Of a DNA stretch of 49,981 nt, positions 7,330 to 16,421 are shown piece after piece (position 1 is the stretch's first letter; every line of letters starts with the position of its first letter). This DNA is from Comamonadaceae bacterium. Lineage in GTDB: Bacteria > Pseudomonadota > Gammaproteobacteria > Burkholderiales > Burkholderiaceae_C. The notes beneath the pieces are model-generated. The model was not told the DNA's origin, did no database searches, and was given only the letters and a program-made list of their open reading frames with translations. Position numbers and translations under genes: made by a program. The DNA is taken from positions 1-49,981 of the forward strand of contig JAIXUG010000026.1 of assembly GCA_027484105.1 (NCBI GenBank), read 5' to 3'.

Positions 7330-8715
7330 ATGGCCAAAGACAAATCGATATTCACCTGCACCGAATGCGGCGGCACCAGCGCCCGCTGGATGGGCAAATG
7401 CCCCAGCTGCAACGCCTGGAACACCTTGATCGAAGCCTCGGCCGAACCCGCAGGCGGCAAAAACCGCTTTGGCTCGGTCCACGCCTCGCTGGCCCCCACG
7501 TCTGAAGTGCTGCCCTTGTCAGAAATTGAGGCGGCCGACTTTGAGCGCCACCCCACCGGCATCGACGAACTCGACCGGGTGCTGGGCGGTGGCATGGTCG
7601 AAGGCGGCGTGGTGCTGATCGGCGGTGACCCGGGCATCGGCAAATCGACCTTGCTGCTGCAAGCGGTGGACGCCCTGCAGCGCAGCGGCATGAACACGCT
7701 GTATGTGACGGGCGAAGAAAGTGGCGCGCAAGTGGCCATGCGCTCGCGCAGGCTGGGGCTGCCCGACTCGCAGGTGCCGGTGCTGCCCGAAATCCAGCTA
7801 GAAAAGATCTTGCACACGCTGCAATCGCGCCAGCCGGGCATTGCCATCATCGACTCGATCCAGACGGTGTATTCGGACCAGCTGACCAGCGCCCCCGGCT
7901 CGGTGGCGCAGGTGCGCGAGTGCGCCGCGCACCTGACGCGCACCGCCAAGTCCACCGGCACCACCATCGTGCTGGTGGGACATGTGACGAAAGAAGGCGC
8001 GCTGGCAGGCCCCCGCGTGCTGGAACACATGGTGGACACGGTGCTCTACTTTGAAGGCGACACGCATTCCAATTTCCGCCTGATCCGCGCCATCAAGAAC
8101 CGCTTTGGCGCGGTCAACGAAATCGGCGTCTTCGCCATGACCGAAAAAGGCCTGAAGGGCGTGAGCAACCCCAGTGCCATCTTTTTGAGCCAGCATGCCG
8201 AGCCGGTTCCAGGCAGCTGCGTGATGGTCACGCTCGAAGGCTCGCGCCCCCTGTTGGTCGAAATTCAGGCCCTGGTGGACAGCGGCGGGCCCAGCCCCCG
8301 CCGCCTCTCGGTGGGTTTGGAGCGCGACCGCCTGGCCATGCTGCTGGCTGTGCTGCACCGCCATGCGGGCGTGGCCTGCATGGACCAGGACGTGTTTGTG
8401 AACGCGGTGGGCGGCGTGCACATCCGCGAACCGGCTGCCGACCTGGCGGTGATGCTGGCCATCACCAGCAGCCTGCGCGGCAAACCCCTGCCCAAAGGCT
8501 TCATCGCGTTTGGCGAAGTGGGCCTGGCCGGCGAAGTGCGACCTGCGCCGCGTGGGCAAGACCGCCTGAAAGAAGCGGCCAAGCTGGGCTTCAAGGTGGC
8601 GGTGGTGCCCAAAGCCAATGCCCCCAAGAAGAACGACAAGGCCTTTGAGGGCTTGACGATTTACCCCGTGGAGCGCATCGAAGAGGCCATGCAGGTGGTG
8701 CGTGGACTGGATTGA
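7330..8715 (+). CDS. radA: RadA, DNA repair ATPase / branch-migration factor
   Basis: RecA-like ATPase that helps process recombination intermediates (branch migration) together with RecA. The 461 residues are the normal length. There is an N-terminal four-cysteine zinc finger (Cys10, Cys13, Cys24, Cys27). The Walker A motif is GGDPGIGKST (98-107), Walker B is IIDSIQ (173-178), and the RadA-specific KNRFG motif is at 256-260. The C-terminal third is the Lon-protease-like domain, here without need for proteolytic activity. I chose the ATG at 7330 because it gives the canonical MAKDKSIFTCTECG start; the frame is open further upstream but overlaps the preceding gene. Confidence 0.97.
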   Translation: MAKDKSIFTCTECGGTSARWMGKCPSCNAWNTLIEASAEPAGGKNRFGSVHASLAPTSEVLPLSEIEAADFERHPTGIDELDRVLGGGMVEGGVVLIGGDPGIGKSTLLLQAVDALQRSGMNTLYVTGEESGAQVAMRSRRLGLPDSQVPVLPEIQLEKILHTLQSRQPGIAIIDSIQTVYSDQLTSAPGSVAQVRECAAHLTRTAKSTGTTIVLVGHVTKEGALAGPRVLEHMVDTVLYFEGDTHSNFRLIRAIKNRFGAVNEIGVFAMTEKGLKGVSNPSAIFLSQHAEPVPGSCVMVTLEGSRPLLVEIQALVDSGGPSPRRLSVGLERDRLAMLLAVLHRHAGVACMDQDVFVNAVGGVHIREPAADLAVMLAITSSLRGKPLPKGFIAFGEVGLAGEVRPAPRGQDRLKEAAKLGFKVAVVPKANAPKKNDKAFEGLTIYPVERIEEAMQVVRGLD

Positions 8716-8746
8716 TCCGTGGCCAGACAAGGCACAATCGGCCCCC

Positions 8747-9148
8747 ATGAATTTCAACAAAATCATCGCGCCTCTGGCCATCGTCGTTTTCACCATTGGG
8801 GCTTGGCAAGCCTTTGAATGGGCGGGCATTGCTCTGGCGGCGGGTGGCGTGGTCATGTGGATCTTGCTGCATTTCACCCGCTTGCTGACCATCCTGAAAA
8901 AAGCCGCGGACAGCCCCATCGGCCATGTGGCCAGCGCTGTCATGCTCAATGCCAAGCTGCAAAAAGGCGTCACCTTGATGCATGTGATCGCCATGACCCG
9001 TTCTTTGGGCCAGCTTTTGACCGAAAAAGACGCCCAACCGGAGATTTACCGCTGGACCGACACCAGCCAATCCCATGTGACCTGCACCTTTGTGGGTGGC
9101 AAGTTGATTGAATGGGCTCTGGAGCGCCCTGAACAGGTCAACCCTTAA
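8747..9148 (+). CDS. Small membrane protein of unknown function
   Basis: A 133-residue protein I do not recognise by name. The first 45 residues form two hydrophobic segments (about 6-23 and 25-43), probably an inner-membrane hairpin. The remaining 85 residues are soluble and end in a compact region with WTDTSQSHVTCTFVGGKLIEW. No catalytic motif is visible. The ATG at 8747 is preferred over an in-frame start at 8702 because the protein then begins just before the first membrane segment. CACAAT (8733-8738) lies 8 bases upstream as a possible -10 element for a leaderless message. It stands between radA and ilvE. Confidence 0.75.
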   Translation: MNFNKIIAPLAIVVFTIGAWQAFEWAGIALAAGGVVMWILLHFTRLLTILKKAADSPIGHVASAVMLNAKLQKGVTLMHVIAMTRSLGQLLTEKDAQPEIYRWTDTSQSHVTCTFVGGKLIEWALERPEQVNP

Positions 9149-9195
9149 AATCTCGGTTTGCATTCACCCATGCCCCCCTTTACAAGGACACTTTC

Positions 9196-10146
9196 ATGAG
9201 CGTTGTCATTCCCTCCATGTCCGACCGCGACGGCAAAATCTGGATGGACGGCCAGATGATCGACTGGCGCGATGCCAAGATCCATGTGCTGAGCCACACC
9301 TTGCATTACGGCTGCGGCGCTTTTGAAGGCGTGCGCGCCTACAAAACCGCACAAGGCACGGCCATTTTCCGTTTGGCTGAGCACACCGAGCGCCTGTTCA
9401 ACAGCGCCAAGATTTTGCGCATGGCCATCCCCTTCAGCCAAGAGCAAGTCAATGAGGCCCAGCGCGCCGTGGTGCGTGAGAACCAGCTGGAAAGCGGCTA
9501 CATCCGCCCCTTGACCTGGATTGGTGACAAAAAATTGGGCGTCAGCCCCAAAGGCAACACCATCCACCTGATGGTCGCGGCCTGGACCTGGGGTGCGTAC
9601 CTCGGTGAAGAAGGCATGAAGCGCGGCATCCGCGTCAAAACGTCCAGCTACACCCGCCACCATGTCAACATCACCATGACGCAGGCCAAAGCGGTGAGCA
9701 ACTACACCAACTCCATCCTGGCCAACATGGAAGCCACCGACGACGGCTACGACGAAGCCCTGTTGCTGGACTCTTCCGGCTTTGTGTCTGAAGGCGCGGG
9801 CGAAAACATTTTCGTGATCAAGAACGGGGTCATCTACACGCCCGACTTGTCGGCCGGCGCCTTGAACGGCATCACCCGCAACACCGTGTTCCACATCGCC
9901 AAGGATTTGGGGCTGGAGATCGTGCAAAAGCGCATCACCCGCGACGAGGTCTACATCGCTGACGAAGCCTTCTTCACCGGCACCGCCGCTGAAGTGACGC
10001 CGATTCGCGAACTCGACCGCATCGAATTGGGCAAGCCGGGTTACGTGGGAAGCCGCGGCCCGATCACCGAAAAAATCCAAGCTGCGTTCTTTGACATCGT
10101 CAACGGCCGCAACCCCAAGTACGCCCACTGGCTGACTTTGGTCTGA
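9196..10146 (+). CDS. ilvE: IlvE, branched-chain amino-acid aminotransferase
   Basis: PLP-dependent fold-IV (class IV) aminotransferase interconverting leucine, isoleucine and valine with their 2-oxo acids using glutamate/2-oxoglutarate. The 316 residues match group I IlvE (about 309). Seen in order: KIWMDGQMIDW (14-24), HYGCGAFEGVRAY (37-49) including the substrate Arg, PLP lysine Lys165 in TQAKAVSNY, SEGAGENIF near 197-205, and SGALNGITRNT and FFTGTAAEVTP for phosphate binding. AAGGA precedes the ATG by about 8 bases. The zinc-finger gene follows after 11 bases, so they are likely cotranscribed. Confidence 0.96.
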   Translation: MSVVIPSMSDRDGKIWMDGQMIDWRDAKIHVLSHTLHYGCGAFEGVRAYKTAQGTAIFRLAEHTERLFNSAKILRMAIPFSQEQVNEAQRAVVRENQLESGYIRPLTWIGDKKLGVSPKGNTIHLMVAAWTWGAYLGEEGMKRGIRVKTSSYTRHHVNITMTQAKAVSNYTNSILANMEATDDGYDEALLLDSSGFVSEGAGENIFVIKNGVIYTPDLSAGALNGITRNTVFHIAKDLGLEIVQKRITRDEVYIADEAFFTGTAAEVTPIRELDRIELGKPGYVGSRGPITEKIQAAFFDIVNGRNPKYAHWLTLV

Positions 10147-10157
10147 GGACACCGAAC

Positions 10158-10364
10158 ATGAGCACCCAAGCTGTTGAATTGCTGGCCGCCGACCTGAACC
10201 CTCAAGGCGGCGTGTATTGCCCCAGCCCCAAGGCCGACATGAAAATCTGGAACAGCCACCCCAAGGTGTATCTGGACGTGGCCAAAACCGGTGAAGCCAA
10301 GTGCCCTTATTGCGGAACGGTTTACAAGCTGAAGGCAGGGGAGGTGGTGGGCCACCACCACTGA
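10158..10364 (+). CDS. zf-CHCC-type zinc-finger protein
   Basis: A 68-residue protein with a Cys-His-Cys-Cys metal site: Cys21, His34, Cys49 and Cys52 (in KCPYCGTVY). This is the zf-CHCC domain, the fold also found in the mitochondrial complex I subunit NDUFS6. It probably binds one zinc ion. The physiological role of the free-standing bacterial version is not known. The gene lies 11 bases after ilvE and 9 bases before a glycosyltransferase gene, on the same strand. The His-rich last residues (VVGHHH) are an oddity of uncertain meaning. Confidence 0.88.
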   Translation: MSTQAVELLAADLNPQGGVYCPSPKADMKIWNSHPKVYLDVAKTGEAKCPYCGTVYKLKAGEVVGHHH

Positions 10365-10373
10365 GCATGTTTC

Positions 10374-11222
10374 ATGGTCTCTACCGAAGTCATCGTTACG
10401 ACCTACAACAATCCTCAAGCTCTGCACTTCTCCCTTTTGGGTTTGGCTGGGCAAAGCCATCCAGCATTTTCGGTCTGCATTGCAGATGACGGCTCAGGAC
10501 CCGCCACCCAGGCGATCATCGAGCAATGGCACCACCGATGGGGTGATGCGCGTTTCAGGCATGTCTGGCACCCTGACAAGGGTTTTGCCAAGAACGAAAT
10601 CCTGAACAAAGCCATTGCCTCTTCGACAGCCGACTACCTCATCTTCATCGATGGCGACTGCGTGGCTTCGCCCGGCTATATCCAACGCCACATCGACTTG
10701 CGACAGCCGGGTCAATTCGTCAGCGGCAGCCTGATCCGCATGCCACTGCAAGTCAACGAATTGCTCAACGACGAGTTGATCACCACACAAACCATTTTTC
10801 AAACCGATTGGCTCAAAGCCCACGGCTGCATACCCCGGCTGGGCTCTTGGCTGAAAACCGCCCACCTGCCACTGGTGGTGGCAGATTTTCTGGAACGGAT
10901 TTCACCGGTGAAAAAAGTCTGGAACGGCTGCAACAGCGGCGGCTGGCGCAAGGACTTGCTCATGGTCAATGGGTTTGACGAAGCCATGAAGTACGGCGCC
11001 GAGGACGTGGAAATGGGCGTGCGCCTGAACAATGCCGGCATCGTTGGCAGGCACAACCGCTACACGGCACCCCTGCTGCACATCGAACACTCGCGCGGCT
11101 ACGCAGATCCCTTGGTGGCCGCCAACAACAAGCGCTACATGAAAACCGTGCGCCGATCAGGCAAAGCTTGGACAGCACAGGGCATTGTCAAAACCGACTC
11201 ACCCACGGCCCACCTGAAGTGA
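10374..11222 (+). CDS. GT2-family glycosyltransferase
   Basis: GT-A fold glycosyltransferase of family 2, 282 residues. N-terminal VIVTTYNNPQAL (residues 6-17) and IADDGS (36-41) form the nucleotide-sugar pocket. The FIDGDC segment holds the DxD metal motif (Asp93, Asp95). A second signature, NGFDEAMKYGAEDVEMGVRL, matches the C-terminal galactosyltransferase-like acceptor region (Glyco_transf_7C type). It lacks membrane segments and is probably peripheral on the cytoplasmic face. Its stop overlaps the start of the next glycosyltransferase gene by one base (TGATG). Donor and acceptor are unknown; the neighbouring waaL suggests lipopolysaccharide. Confidence 0.88.
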   Translation: MVSTEVIVTTYNNPQALHFSLLGLAGQSHPAFSVCIADDGSGPATQAIIEQWHHRWGDARFRHVWHPDKGFAKNEILNKAIASSTADYLIFIDGDCVASPGYIQRHIDLRQPGQFVSGSLIRMPLQVNELLNDELITTQTIFQTDWLKAHGCIPRLGSWLKTAHLPLVVADFLERISPVKKVWNGCNSGGWRKDLLMVNGFDEAMKYGAEDVEMGVRLNNAGIVGRHNRYTAPLLHIEHSRGYADPLVAANNKRYMKTVRRSGKAWTAQGIVKTDSPTAHLK

Positions 11223-12025
11223 TGACCATGTCCGTTGACTCGCCTGACCCACCACGTTTGAGCATTGGCATCCTGACCAAAAACGAAGCCCAACTCATCG
11301 GAGCTTGCATCGAAAGCGCCTCTTTCGCCGACGAAGTCATTGTGCTGGACAGCGGAAGCACCGACAAGACCTTGGACATTGCTCGCAGCCTGGGTGCAAA
11401 GACATTTGTCAGTGAAAACTGGCAAGGCTTCGCAGTCCAGCGTAACCGCCTGCTTGCGCACGTCCGTGGCCAATACATTTTTTTCCTGGATGCCGATGAA
11501 ATCATCACGCCCGAATTGCGCGAAGAAATCATGGCATTGGTCCGATCTGGCCAACAGGGTGTTTGGCGCGTTCGTTGGACCGTGGTTGCATTCGGTCATG
11601 TTCTGCGTCATTTCAATTCCGACTCGAGCATGGAACGGCTGTTCACCACCGACTTGATTGACCACTATGAAGGGGTGGTGCACGAAGCCGCGGTGTTGAA
11701 AGCCGACAGGCCTGCCACAAGGGGGGCGTTGCGCCAAAGGTTGTTACACCACTCGCGACAAAGCATTCGGGCCAGCCTTGAAAAATTAACCCAGTACGCC
11801 ATGCTGGGGGCCGCCAAGCGTCTTGCAGCAGGCAAGCGTGGCGGTGTACTTCGGGGCATGGCCTCAGCCACGGTGCTGTTCACCCGAACCTATTTTTTCC
11901 GCAGGGCTTTTCTGGACGGGGGCCCAGGATTCTTGTACTGTTTTTTTGTGGCGCTGGAGTGCTTCTTCCGGTATGTCGCCTTGCATTACGATCGCGACCA
12001 ATTAGAAAACTCCGTCAATCGTTGA
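11222..12025 (+). CDS. WaaE/KdtX-type GT2 glycosyltransferase (lipopolysaccharide core)
   Basis: Family-2 glycosyltransferase of 267 residues resembling WaaE/KdtX, which adds glucose to the inner core heptose in several bacteria. Signatures are LSIGILTKNEAQ (13-24), EVIVLDSGSTDKT (38-50), and FFLDADEIITPEL (87-99) with the metal-binding DAD. The family's W-rich PRH loop is replaced by a VRWTVVAFGHVL stretch. A hydrophobic region near the C-terminus (GFLYCFFVALECFFRYVAL) may associate with the membrane. The ATG at 11222 overlaps the preceding TGA; a second ATG six bases further is equally possible. The specific sugar is not deducible. Confidence 0.85.
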   Translation: MTMSVDSPDPPRLSIGILTKNEAQLIGACIESASFADEVIVLDSGSTDKTLDIARSLGAKTFVSENWQGFAVQRNRLLAHVRGQYIFFLDADEIITPELREEIMALVRSGQQGVWRVRWTVVAFGHVLRHFNSDSSMERLFTTDLIDHYEGVVHEAAVLKADRPATRGALRQRLLHHSRQSIRASLEKLTQYAMLGAAKRLAAGKRGGVLRGMASATVLFTRTYFFRRAFLDGGPGFLYCFFVALECFFRYVALHYDRDQLENSVNR

Positions 12026-12031
12026 GCAGCC

Positions 12032-13009
12032 ATGCACGTCCTGCTCGTCAACCAAGCGCCCATTCCGGCATTTGCCTATGGCGGAACAGAACGCGTCATC
12101 TGGGACTTGGGACGCGCACTCACTGAGCTTGGGCACCAAGTGACTTACCTGGTCCCGCAGGGGTCGAGCTGTCCCTTTGCCCATGTTTTGCCGATCGACC
12201 CCTCTCAACCGATTGAAAGTCAGATCCCGCAGTTCGTGGATCTGGTCCATTTTCAATTCAAGCCAGACCATCCTGATCGCATCACAAAACCATGGCTGAT
12301 GACCCAACACGGCAACTCCGATGTGGGTCAGATGCTCCCCCACAACACGGTCTTCGTTTCACACAATCACGCGCAACGCCATGGTAGCGATTGTTTTGTT
12401 CTCAATGGATTGGATTGGCGTACCTATGGGGCCGTCAATTTCAATGCGCCCCAGTCCTACTTTCACTTTTTAGGCAAAGCCGCCTGGCGAGTCAAAAATG
12501 TGCAGGGCGCGATCGATGTTGCCATCAAAGCAGGGAAAACGCTCAAAGTGCTCGGCGGTCATCGCTTGAACATCAAGCGCGGATTCCGCTTGACCCTTTC
12601 ACCCCACATCCATTTTTATGGCATGGTGGGTGGCGACCAAAAGATACACCTGCTCCAGCAGTCCAGTGGCTTGATTTTTCCGGTGCGTTGGCACGAACCC
12701 TTTGGGCTGGCCGTGATCGAAAGTCTCTACTATGGTTGCCCCGTGTTTGCCACCCCCTATGGGTCATTGCCCGAGCTGGTGGACCCGGAGAACGGGGTTC
12801 TTTGCACCAACATCCAAGAACTGGCGCATGCCGTGAGAGAGTTTGTTCCCAACCGTCACCGCAACCATGAGAAGGCGCGAGACCTGTTCAATGCCCAACG
12901 GATGGCGAAAGACTATTTGAATGTCTATCAAAAACTCATGAATGGCAACTCCTTGAATCAGGCAGCCCCCTTCATGCCAAACACAGCCGTCGCACTAGCC
13001 TGGTCTTGA
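12032..13009 (+). CDS. GT4-like (GT-B fold) glycosyltransferase
   Basis: GT-B glycosyltransferase of 325 residues. The N-terminal YGGTERVIWDLGRAL (16-30) is the acceptor-side motif of family 4. The donor-side signature EPFGLAVIES supplies the Glu222/Glu230 pair of the EX7E motif. A short spacer (about 150-210) replaces part of the usual C-terminal domain, so it is somewhat smaller than most GT4 proteins. It starts 6 bases after the WaaE-like gene. Its end overlaps the convergent waaL by 15 bases (12995-13009). Base composition is visibly more AT-rich than in the hpa or ribosomal regions, as often seen for variable lipopolysaccharide genes. Confidence 0.83.
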   Translation: MHVLLVNQAPIPAFAYGGTERVIWDLGRALTELGHQVTYLVPQGSSCPFAHVLPIDPSQPIESQIPQFVDLVHFQFKPDHPDRITKPWLMTQHGNSDVGQMLPHNTVFVSHNHAQRHGSDCFVLNGLDWRTYGAVNFNAPQSYFHFLGKAAWRVKNVQGAIDVAIKAGKTLKVLGGHRLNIKRGFRLTLSPHIHFYGMVGGDQKIHLLQQSSGLIFPVRWHEPFGLAVIESLYYGCPVFATPYGSLPELVDPENGVLCTNIQELAHAVREFVPNRHRNHEKARDLFNAQRMAKDYLNVYQKLMNGNSLNQAAPFMPNTAVALAWS

Positions 13010-14284
13010 AGGCCTGATCGACATCAAGGTCAATCCCACCACCACAGAGATCATGGTGGCGTAGTAGTTGTGGGCAAAGTTCACATTGCTCAAGCTGGCA
13101 CTGGCGTGCATGAACACAACACCCGCCAGTGTCCAACCCGCAAATGGCTGCTGGCGGCATAACAACCAGACCGCCAATCCCCCCAATCCGAACAGATAAG
13201 TCAGGCCACTGGCCAGGCCCCAAATGCCGTTGTCCAGCATGTCGTGGAGGTACTGGTTGTGCACATGGCCCAGGCTCTGAACCAGCGCCGAATCGGCCTC
13301 TTGTCCCCATTGGAGAATCAGGGCCCTGCGTCCTTCTTGTCCATAACCCCACAGGGGTTCGGCTTGAATGGCGGGCAGGGCACGCTCCCACATGTACAGA
13401 CGCGCCCCCAAAGAAGTTTCACTCGCCGCTTCCGGGTTGGTCTGGCTGATTTGGTATTCCGTCACGGCTTGAACCAAAACCGCGGCGGGTCGTTGCCACA
13501 GACCTGTGGCGTAGAGCGACACGAGCAAAGTCAGGGTCACAAGCCCCAAAGTCGTCCAGGTGCGCGCCGTCGACAACCCCGCCGAGTGCCCACGCCACAT
13601 CCAGTGAATGACCATGACGGCCCACCAAGCCAACACGCCAAATGCGCCACGACTCTGACTGGTCAAAACAGCCAAGATGCCACAAACACCCCCCAAAAGC
13701 CAAAGCCACTTCTGCCAAGCCCATTGGGCGCGCCATAAGGCACTGTGCAACAACCAAATACTCAGCAGGGATACCCCGACGGCCCAGGCAATCGGGTGCG
13801 TCGTCAAATTCACTCGACCCACCGCCCAGACCTGCAACCAGGCCAGGAGGCAAGCTAGGGCAAAGCCATGCGTCACCCCATTCAAATGCACAGACTCTGC
13901 ATTTGGGTGCATGGCCTCATCATCACCTCGTCCAGCACCCCACACAGCCAGAGCCAGTGCCATCAAAAGGATACGACCTTCGGCATGCCGCTCTTCCCAA
14001 AGATCGTCCCAAGGCAGCATGCCAACGGCGCGCAGCAACAGCGCCAAGATGGCAAGCACCAGAAAAACCGAAATGACCAAAGAAGCGGGGGTTTGCTTCT
14101 GAAAAGTGCCCTTCAGGGACCTCGGGGGTCGTGCAAAGCCAGCGGTAAAGCACAGAAAAATCAACACCAGCCACAGCAGTCCGGCCGATTTGGAGCTGAC
14201 TGTGGACGCTGCGCTGGCCAAAGCCAAGATGAACAGACAACCCGGTGCATCAAAGCGGGCCAATTTTGTAAGGCGATGGATCAT
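12995..14284 (-). CDS. waaL: O-antigen ligase family membrane protein (WaaL/Wzy_C type)
   Basis: Polytopic inner-membrane protein of 429 residues with about ten to twelve hydrophobic segments. The Wzy_C/O-antigen ligase signature LTSQSRGAFGVLAWW is near 207-221. The long periplasmic loop carries the catalytic-site region GYGQEGRR and HVHNQYLHDMLDNGIWG (about 340-356) with His340 and His342. Such proteins transfer O-antigen from undecaprenyl diphosphate to the lipid A core, or attach glycans to proteins. The neighbouring lipopolysaccharide glycosyltransferases favour lipopolysaccharide. It converges on the GT4 gene with a 15-base overlap. A TATGAT -10-like element lies about 12 bases before the ATG. 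Confidence 0.85.
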   Translation of the reverse strand: MIHRLTKLARFDAPGCLFILALASAASTVSSKSAGLLWLVLIFLCFTAGFARPPRSLKGTFQKQTPASLVISVFLVLAILALLLRAVGMLPWDDLWEERHAEGRILLMALALAVWGAGRGDDEAMHPNAESVHLNGVTHGFALACLLAWLQVWAVGRVNLTTHPIAWAVGVSLLSIWLLHSALWRAQWAWQKWLWLLGGVCGILAVLTSQSRGAFGVLAWWAVMVIHWMWRGHSAGLSTARTWTTLGLVTLTLLVSLYATGLWQRPAAVLVQAVTEYQISQTNPEAASETSLGARLYMWERALPAIQAEPLWGYGQEGRRALILQWGQEADSALVQSLGHVHNQYLHDMLDNGIWGLASGLTYLFGLGGLAVWLLCRQQPFAGWTLAGVVFMHASASLSNVNFAHNYYATMISVVVGLTLMSIRPSRPG

Positions 14285-14342
14285 TGCAATGCATCATACC
14301 CAGCCCCCATCAACTTGCCGTCTGATCCCCGTGATGAAGGGC

Positions 14343-15668
14343 TCAAACCGATGCAAACTTCACCGAAAACACAGCCCCGCCCCCCTCCCGGTCGCTGCAA
14401 GTGACTTGGCCGCCATGGCGCAAGGCGATCGACTTGACCAGTGACAGACCCAAGCCCACGCTGCCTGCGCGTTCGCTGGCACCCGGCAGCCTGAAAAAAG
14501 GCTCAAAAATCCTTTCGCGGTAAGCCTCGGGCACACCCGGGCCTCGGTCGCAGACTGTCAGGATGACCTGCCCATTGTCACGTTGGAGCGTCAGCACGAT
14601 GTCTGTGGCAAGCGCATCTGAAGCCATACCTGAAGCAATCGGTGCGCCATAACGGCGCGCATTTTCCAGCAGGTTGCGCACCATGCGGCGCAGCAACTTG
14701 GCCACACCTGGCACCTCCAGGGCATACAGGCCTTGGGGCACGTCCAGCTTGGCGCCCACACGTGCGCTCTCTTCGGCGCACAGGCCGACGAGGTCCACCG
14801 GTTCAAAGGTGCCAATGTCCGCCTCTTTGGCGTCCAGGCGACTGGCCAACAAGATCTCGTCAATCAGCTGTTCCAGCTCGGCCATGTTGCGCAGGATCTC
14901 ACCGCGAATGCGCTCGCTTGACCGCCCATCCCCGGCGGATTCGCTCATCAACTCCAGCCCCATTCGGATGCGCGCCAGGGGAGAGCGCAGCTCATGCGAT
15001 GCATTGGCCAACAAAGACTTTTGCGCCGCCATGAGGGCCTGGAGACGCTCTGCTGCGGCGTTAAAGCGCTCGGACAGATCGGCCACTTCGTCGTCTCCAT
15101 GAACCGGCACACGCACCGACAGATCACCATCGCCCCAGCGCTGCACACCGCGCTGCAAGCCCTCCAGACGCTGTGTGAGCCGACGCACCACCGGATACAA
15201 ACCCAGCGCCACTGCCAAACCAATCAGACCCAGAAGCCAGAAAAATCCGGAGGGCTTGGCCCACCAGGGCATCTCCTTGCGGAAGTGACGTGACCCAGGG
15301 CTTTCGGCGTGTGGCCTTTCGCCAGGCGACTCTGGCGAAGAGGCCATGCGCTGGCGTTCGGCCGGGCGCTCACCGCTGCGCTGGACTTGCAGCTGCAGTG
15401 GCTGTCCATCAGGCAGTCTGAGATCAAAACTCAAGGGAGCACCCGGGCCGGCTCGTGTGGTGCTGGCCAACACCTCGCCCTGGGCGTTCAGCACCACCCA
15501 TTCGCGCGGTGCAATAGGGCTGGCGTGGTGTTCCACCGTGGCCCGCCAAGCCCAGCCCACCACCAGCATCAACAGCATCACCACCCCCACCACCGCCAAC
15601 CAGATGCGCAGGTAAAGGTGTCGCGACACCAGGCGCACGCCGGACCAACTCCAAGTTTTCAAGGGCAT
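14343..15668 (-). CDS. Sensor histidine kinase (CpxA/RstB type)
   Basis: Inner-membrane histidine kinase of about 441 residues. There is a transmembrane helix at about 22-40, a periplasmic domain of roughly 100 residues rich in Pro, Ser, Arg and Glu, a second helix at about 141-160 and a HAMP linker (161-212). The H-box is ASHELRSPLARIR with phospho-acceptor His225. ATPase motifs follow: NLLENARRYG (N-box), DRGPGVP (G1) and GLGLSLVKSIA (G2). I chose the ATG at 15668, 4 bases after the response regulator stop; an in-frame ATG at 15698 would overlap the regulator's conserved C-terminus. The architecture and the CpxR-like box upstream suggest envelope stress sensing, which is inference. Confidence 0.9.
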   Translation of the reverse strand: MPLKTWSWSGVRLVSRHLYLRIWLAVVGVVMLLMLVVGWAWRATVEHHASPIAPREWVVLNAQGEVLASTTRAGPGAPLSFDLRLPDGQPLQLQVQRSGERPAERQRMASSPESPGERPHAESPGSRHFRKEMPWWAKPSGFFWLLGLIGLAVALGLYPVVRRLTQRLEGLQRGVQRWGDGDLSVRVPVHGDDEVADLSERFNAAAERLQALMAAQKSLLANASHELRSPLARIRMGLELMSESAGDGRSSERIRGEILRNMAELEQLIDEILLASRLDAKEADIGTFEPVDLVGLCAEESARVGAKLDVPQGLYALEVPGVAKLLRRMVRNLLENARRYGAPIASGMASDALATDIVLTLQRDNGQVILTVCDRGPGVPEAYRERIFEPFFRLPGASERAGSVGLGLSLVKSIALRHGGQVTCSDREGGGAVFSVKFASV

Positions 15669-15672
15669 GGCT

Positions 15673-16377
15673 TCAGTCTTGGTGGCGCGCAAACACATAA
15701 CCCACGCCGCGCACCGTCAAGATGCGTTGCGGCGCTTTGGGGTCAGCTTCTATGGCGGCGCGGATGCGGCCCATGTGCACGTCAATCGAACGATCAAAGG
15801 CTTCCAGTTCGCGCCCACGCACGGCTTCCATGATCTGCTCGCGCGTGAGCACACGGCCGGCACGTTCGGCCAGTGCGACCAGCAGGTCGTATTGGTAAGA
15901 GGTCAATTCACACTCTTGGCCCTTGACGCTGACGCGGCGGGCGTCGCGGTCGATCTCCAGCGCGCCAAACTGCATGACGGGTGTCGTCGCGCTGTCTTGA
16001 GCGGTATGCTGGCGTCGCAAAATGGCCTTGATGCGGGCCAACAACTCGCGCGGCTCAAAGGGCTTGGGCAGGTAATCGTCGGCCCCTATTTCCAGGCCGA
16101 TGATGCGGTCCATCGGATCGCCCTTGGCCGTGAGCATGAGCACCGCCACCTGGCCCAAAGCGCCGGGCAGGGCGCGAATGCGCTGGCACACCTGCAAACC
16201 ATCCATGTCGGGCAGCATCAGGTCCAGGATGACCAGGTCAACACCCGGTGTTCGCAACTTGCTCAAACCGCTTTGCGCATCCTGGGCATGGTCCACCCCA
16301 AACCCGTTTTGCGTCAGGTACTCTGCCACCATGCCCGCCAAGCGTGCATCGTCCTCGATCATCAAGAGTTGTTGCAT
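15673..16377 (-). CDS. OmpR/PhoB-family response regulator (CpxR/RstA type)
   Basis: Two-domain response regulator of 234 residues. The receiver domain has the acidic pair Asp9/Asp10, phosphorylated Asp52 in LDLMLPDMDG, and Lys105 in DYLPKPF. The winged-helix effector domain has ELTSYQYDLLVALAERAG, the recognition-helix region around SIDVHMGRIR, and the terminal wing RGVGYVFAR. It is encoded immediately before its kinase and cotranscribed with it. A tandem GTAAA-N5-GTAAA site lies 45 bases upstream of the ATG and may be its own binding site. No clear -35/-10 pair could be assigned. Confidence 0.93.
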   Translation of the reverse strand: MQQLLMIEDDARLAGMVAEYLTQNGFGVDHAQDAQSGLSKLRTPGVDLVILDLMLPDMDGLQVCQRIRALPGALGQVAVLMLTAKGDPMDRIIGLEIGADDYLPKPFEPRELLARIKAILRRQHTAQDSATTPVMQFGALEIDRDARRVSVKGQECELTSYQYDLLVALAERAGRVLTREQIMEAVRGRELEAFDRSIDVHMGRIRAAIEADPKAPQRILTVRGVGYVFARHQD

Positions 16378-16421
16378 CTGGACATCATCGCTGAAGGCAA
16401 GCGCGCCCTCATGTGGCCAAG

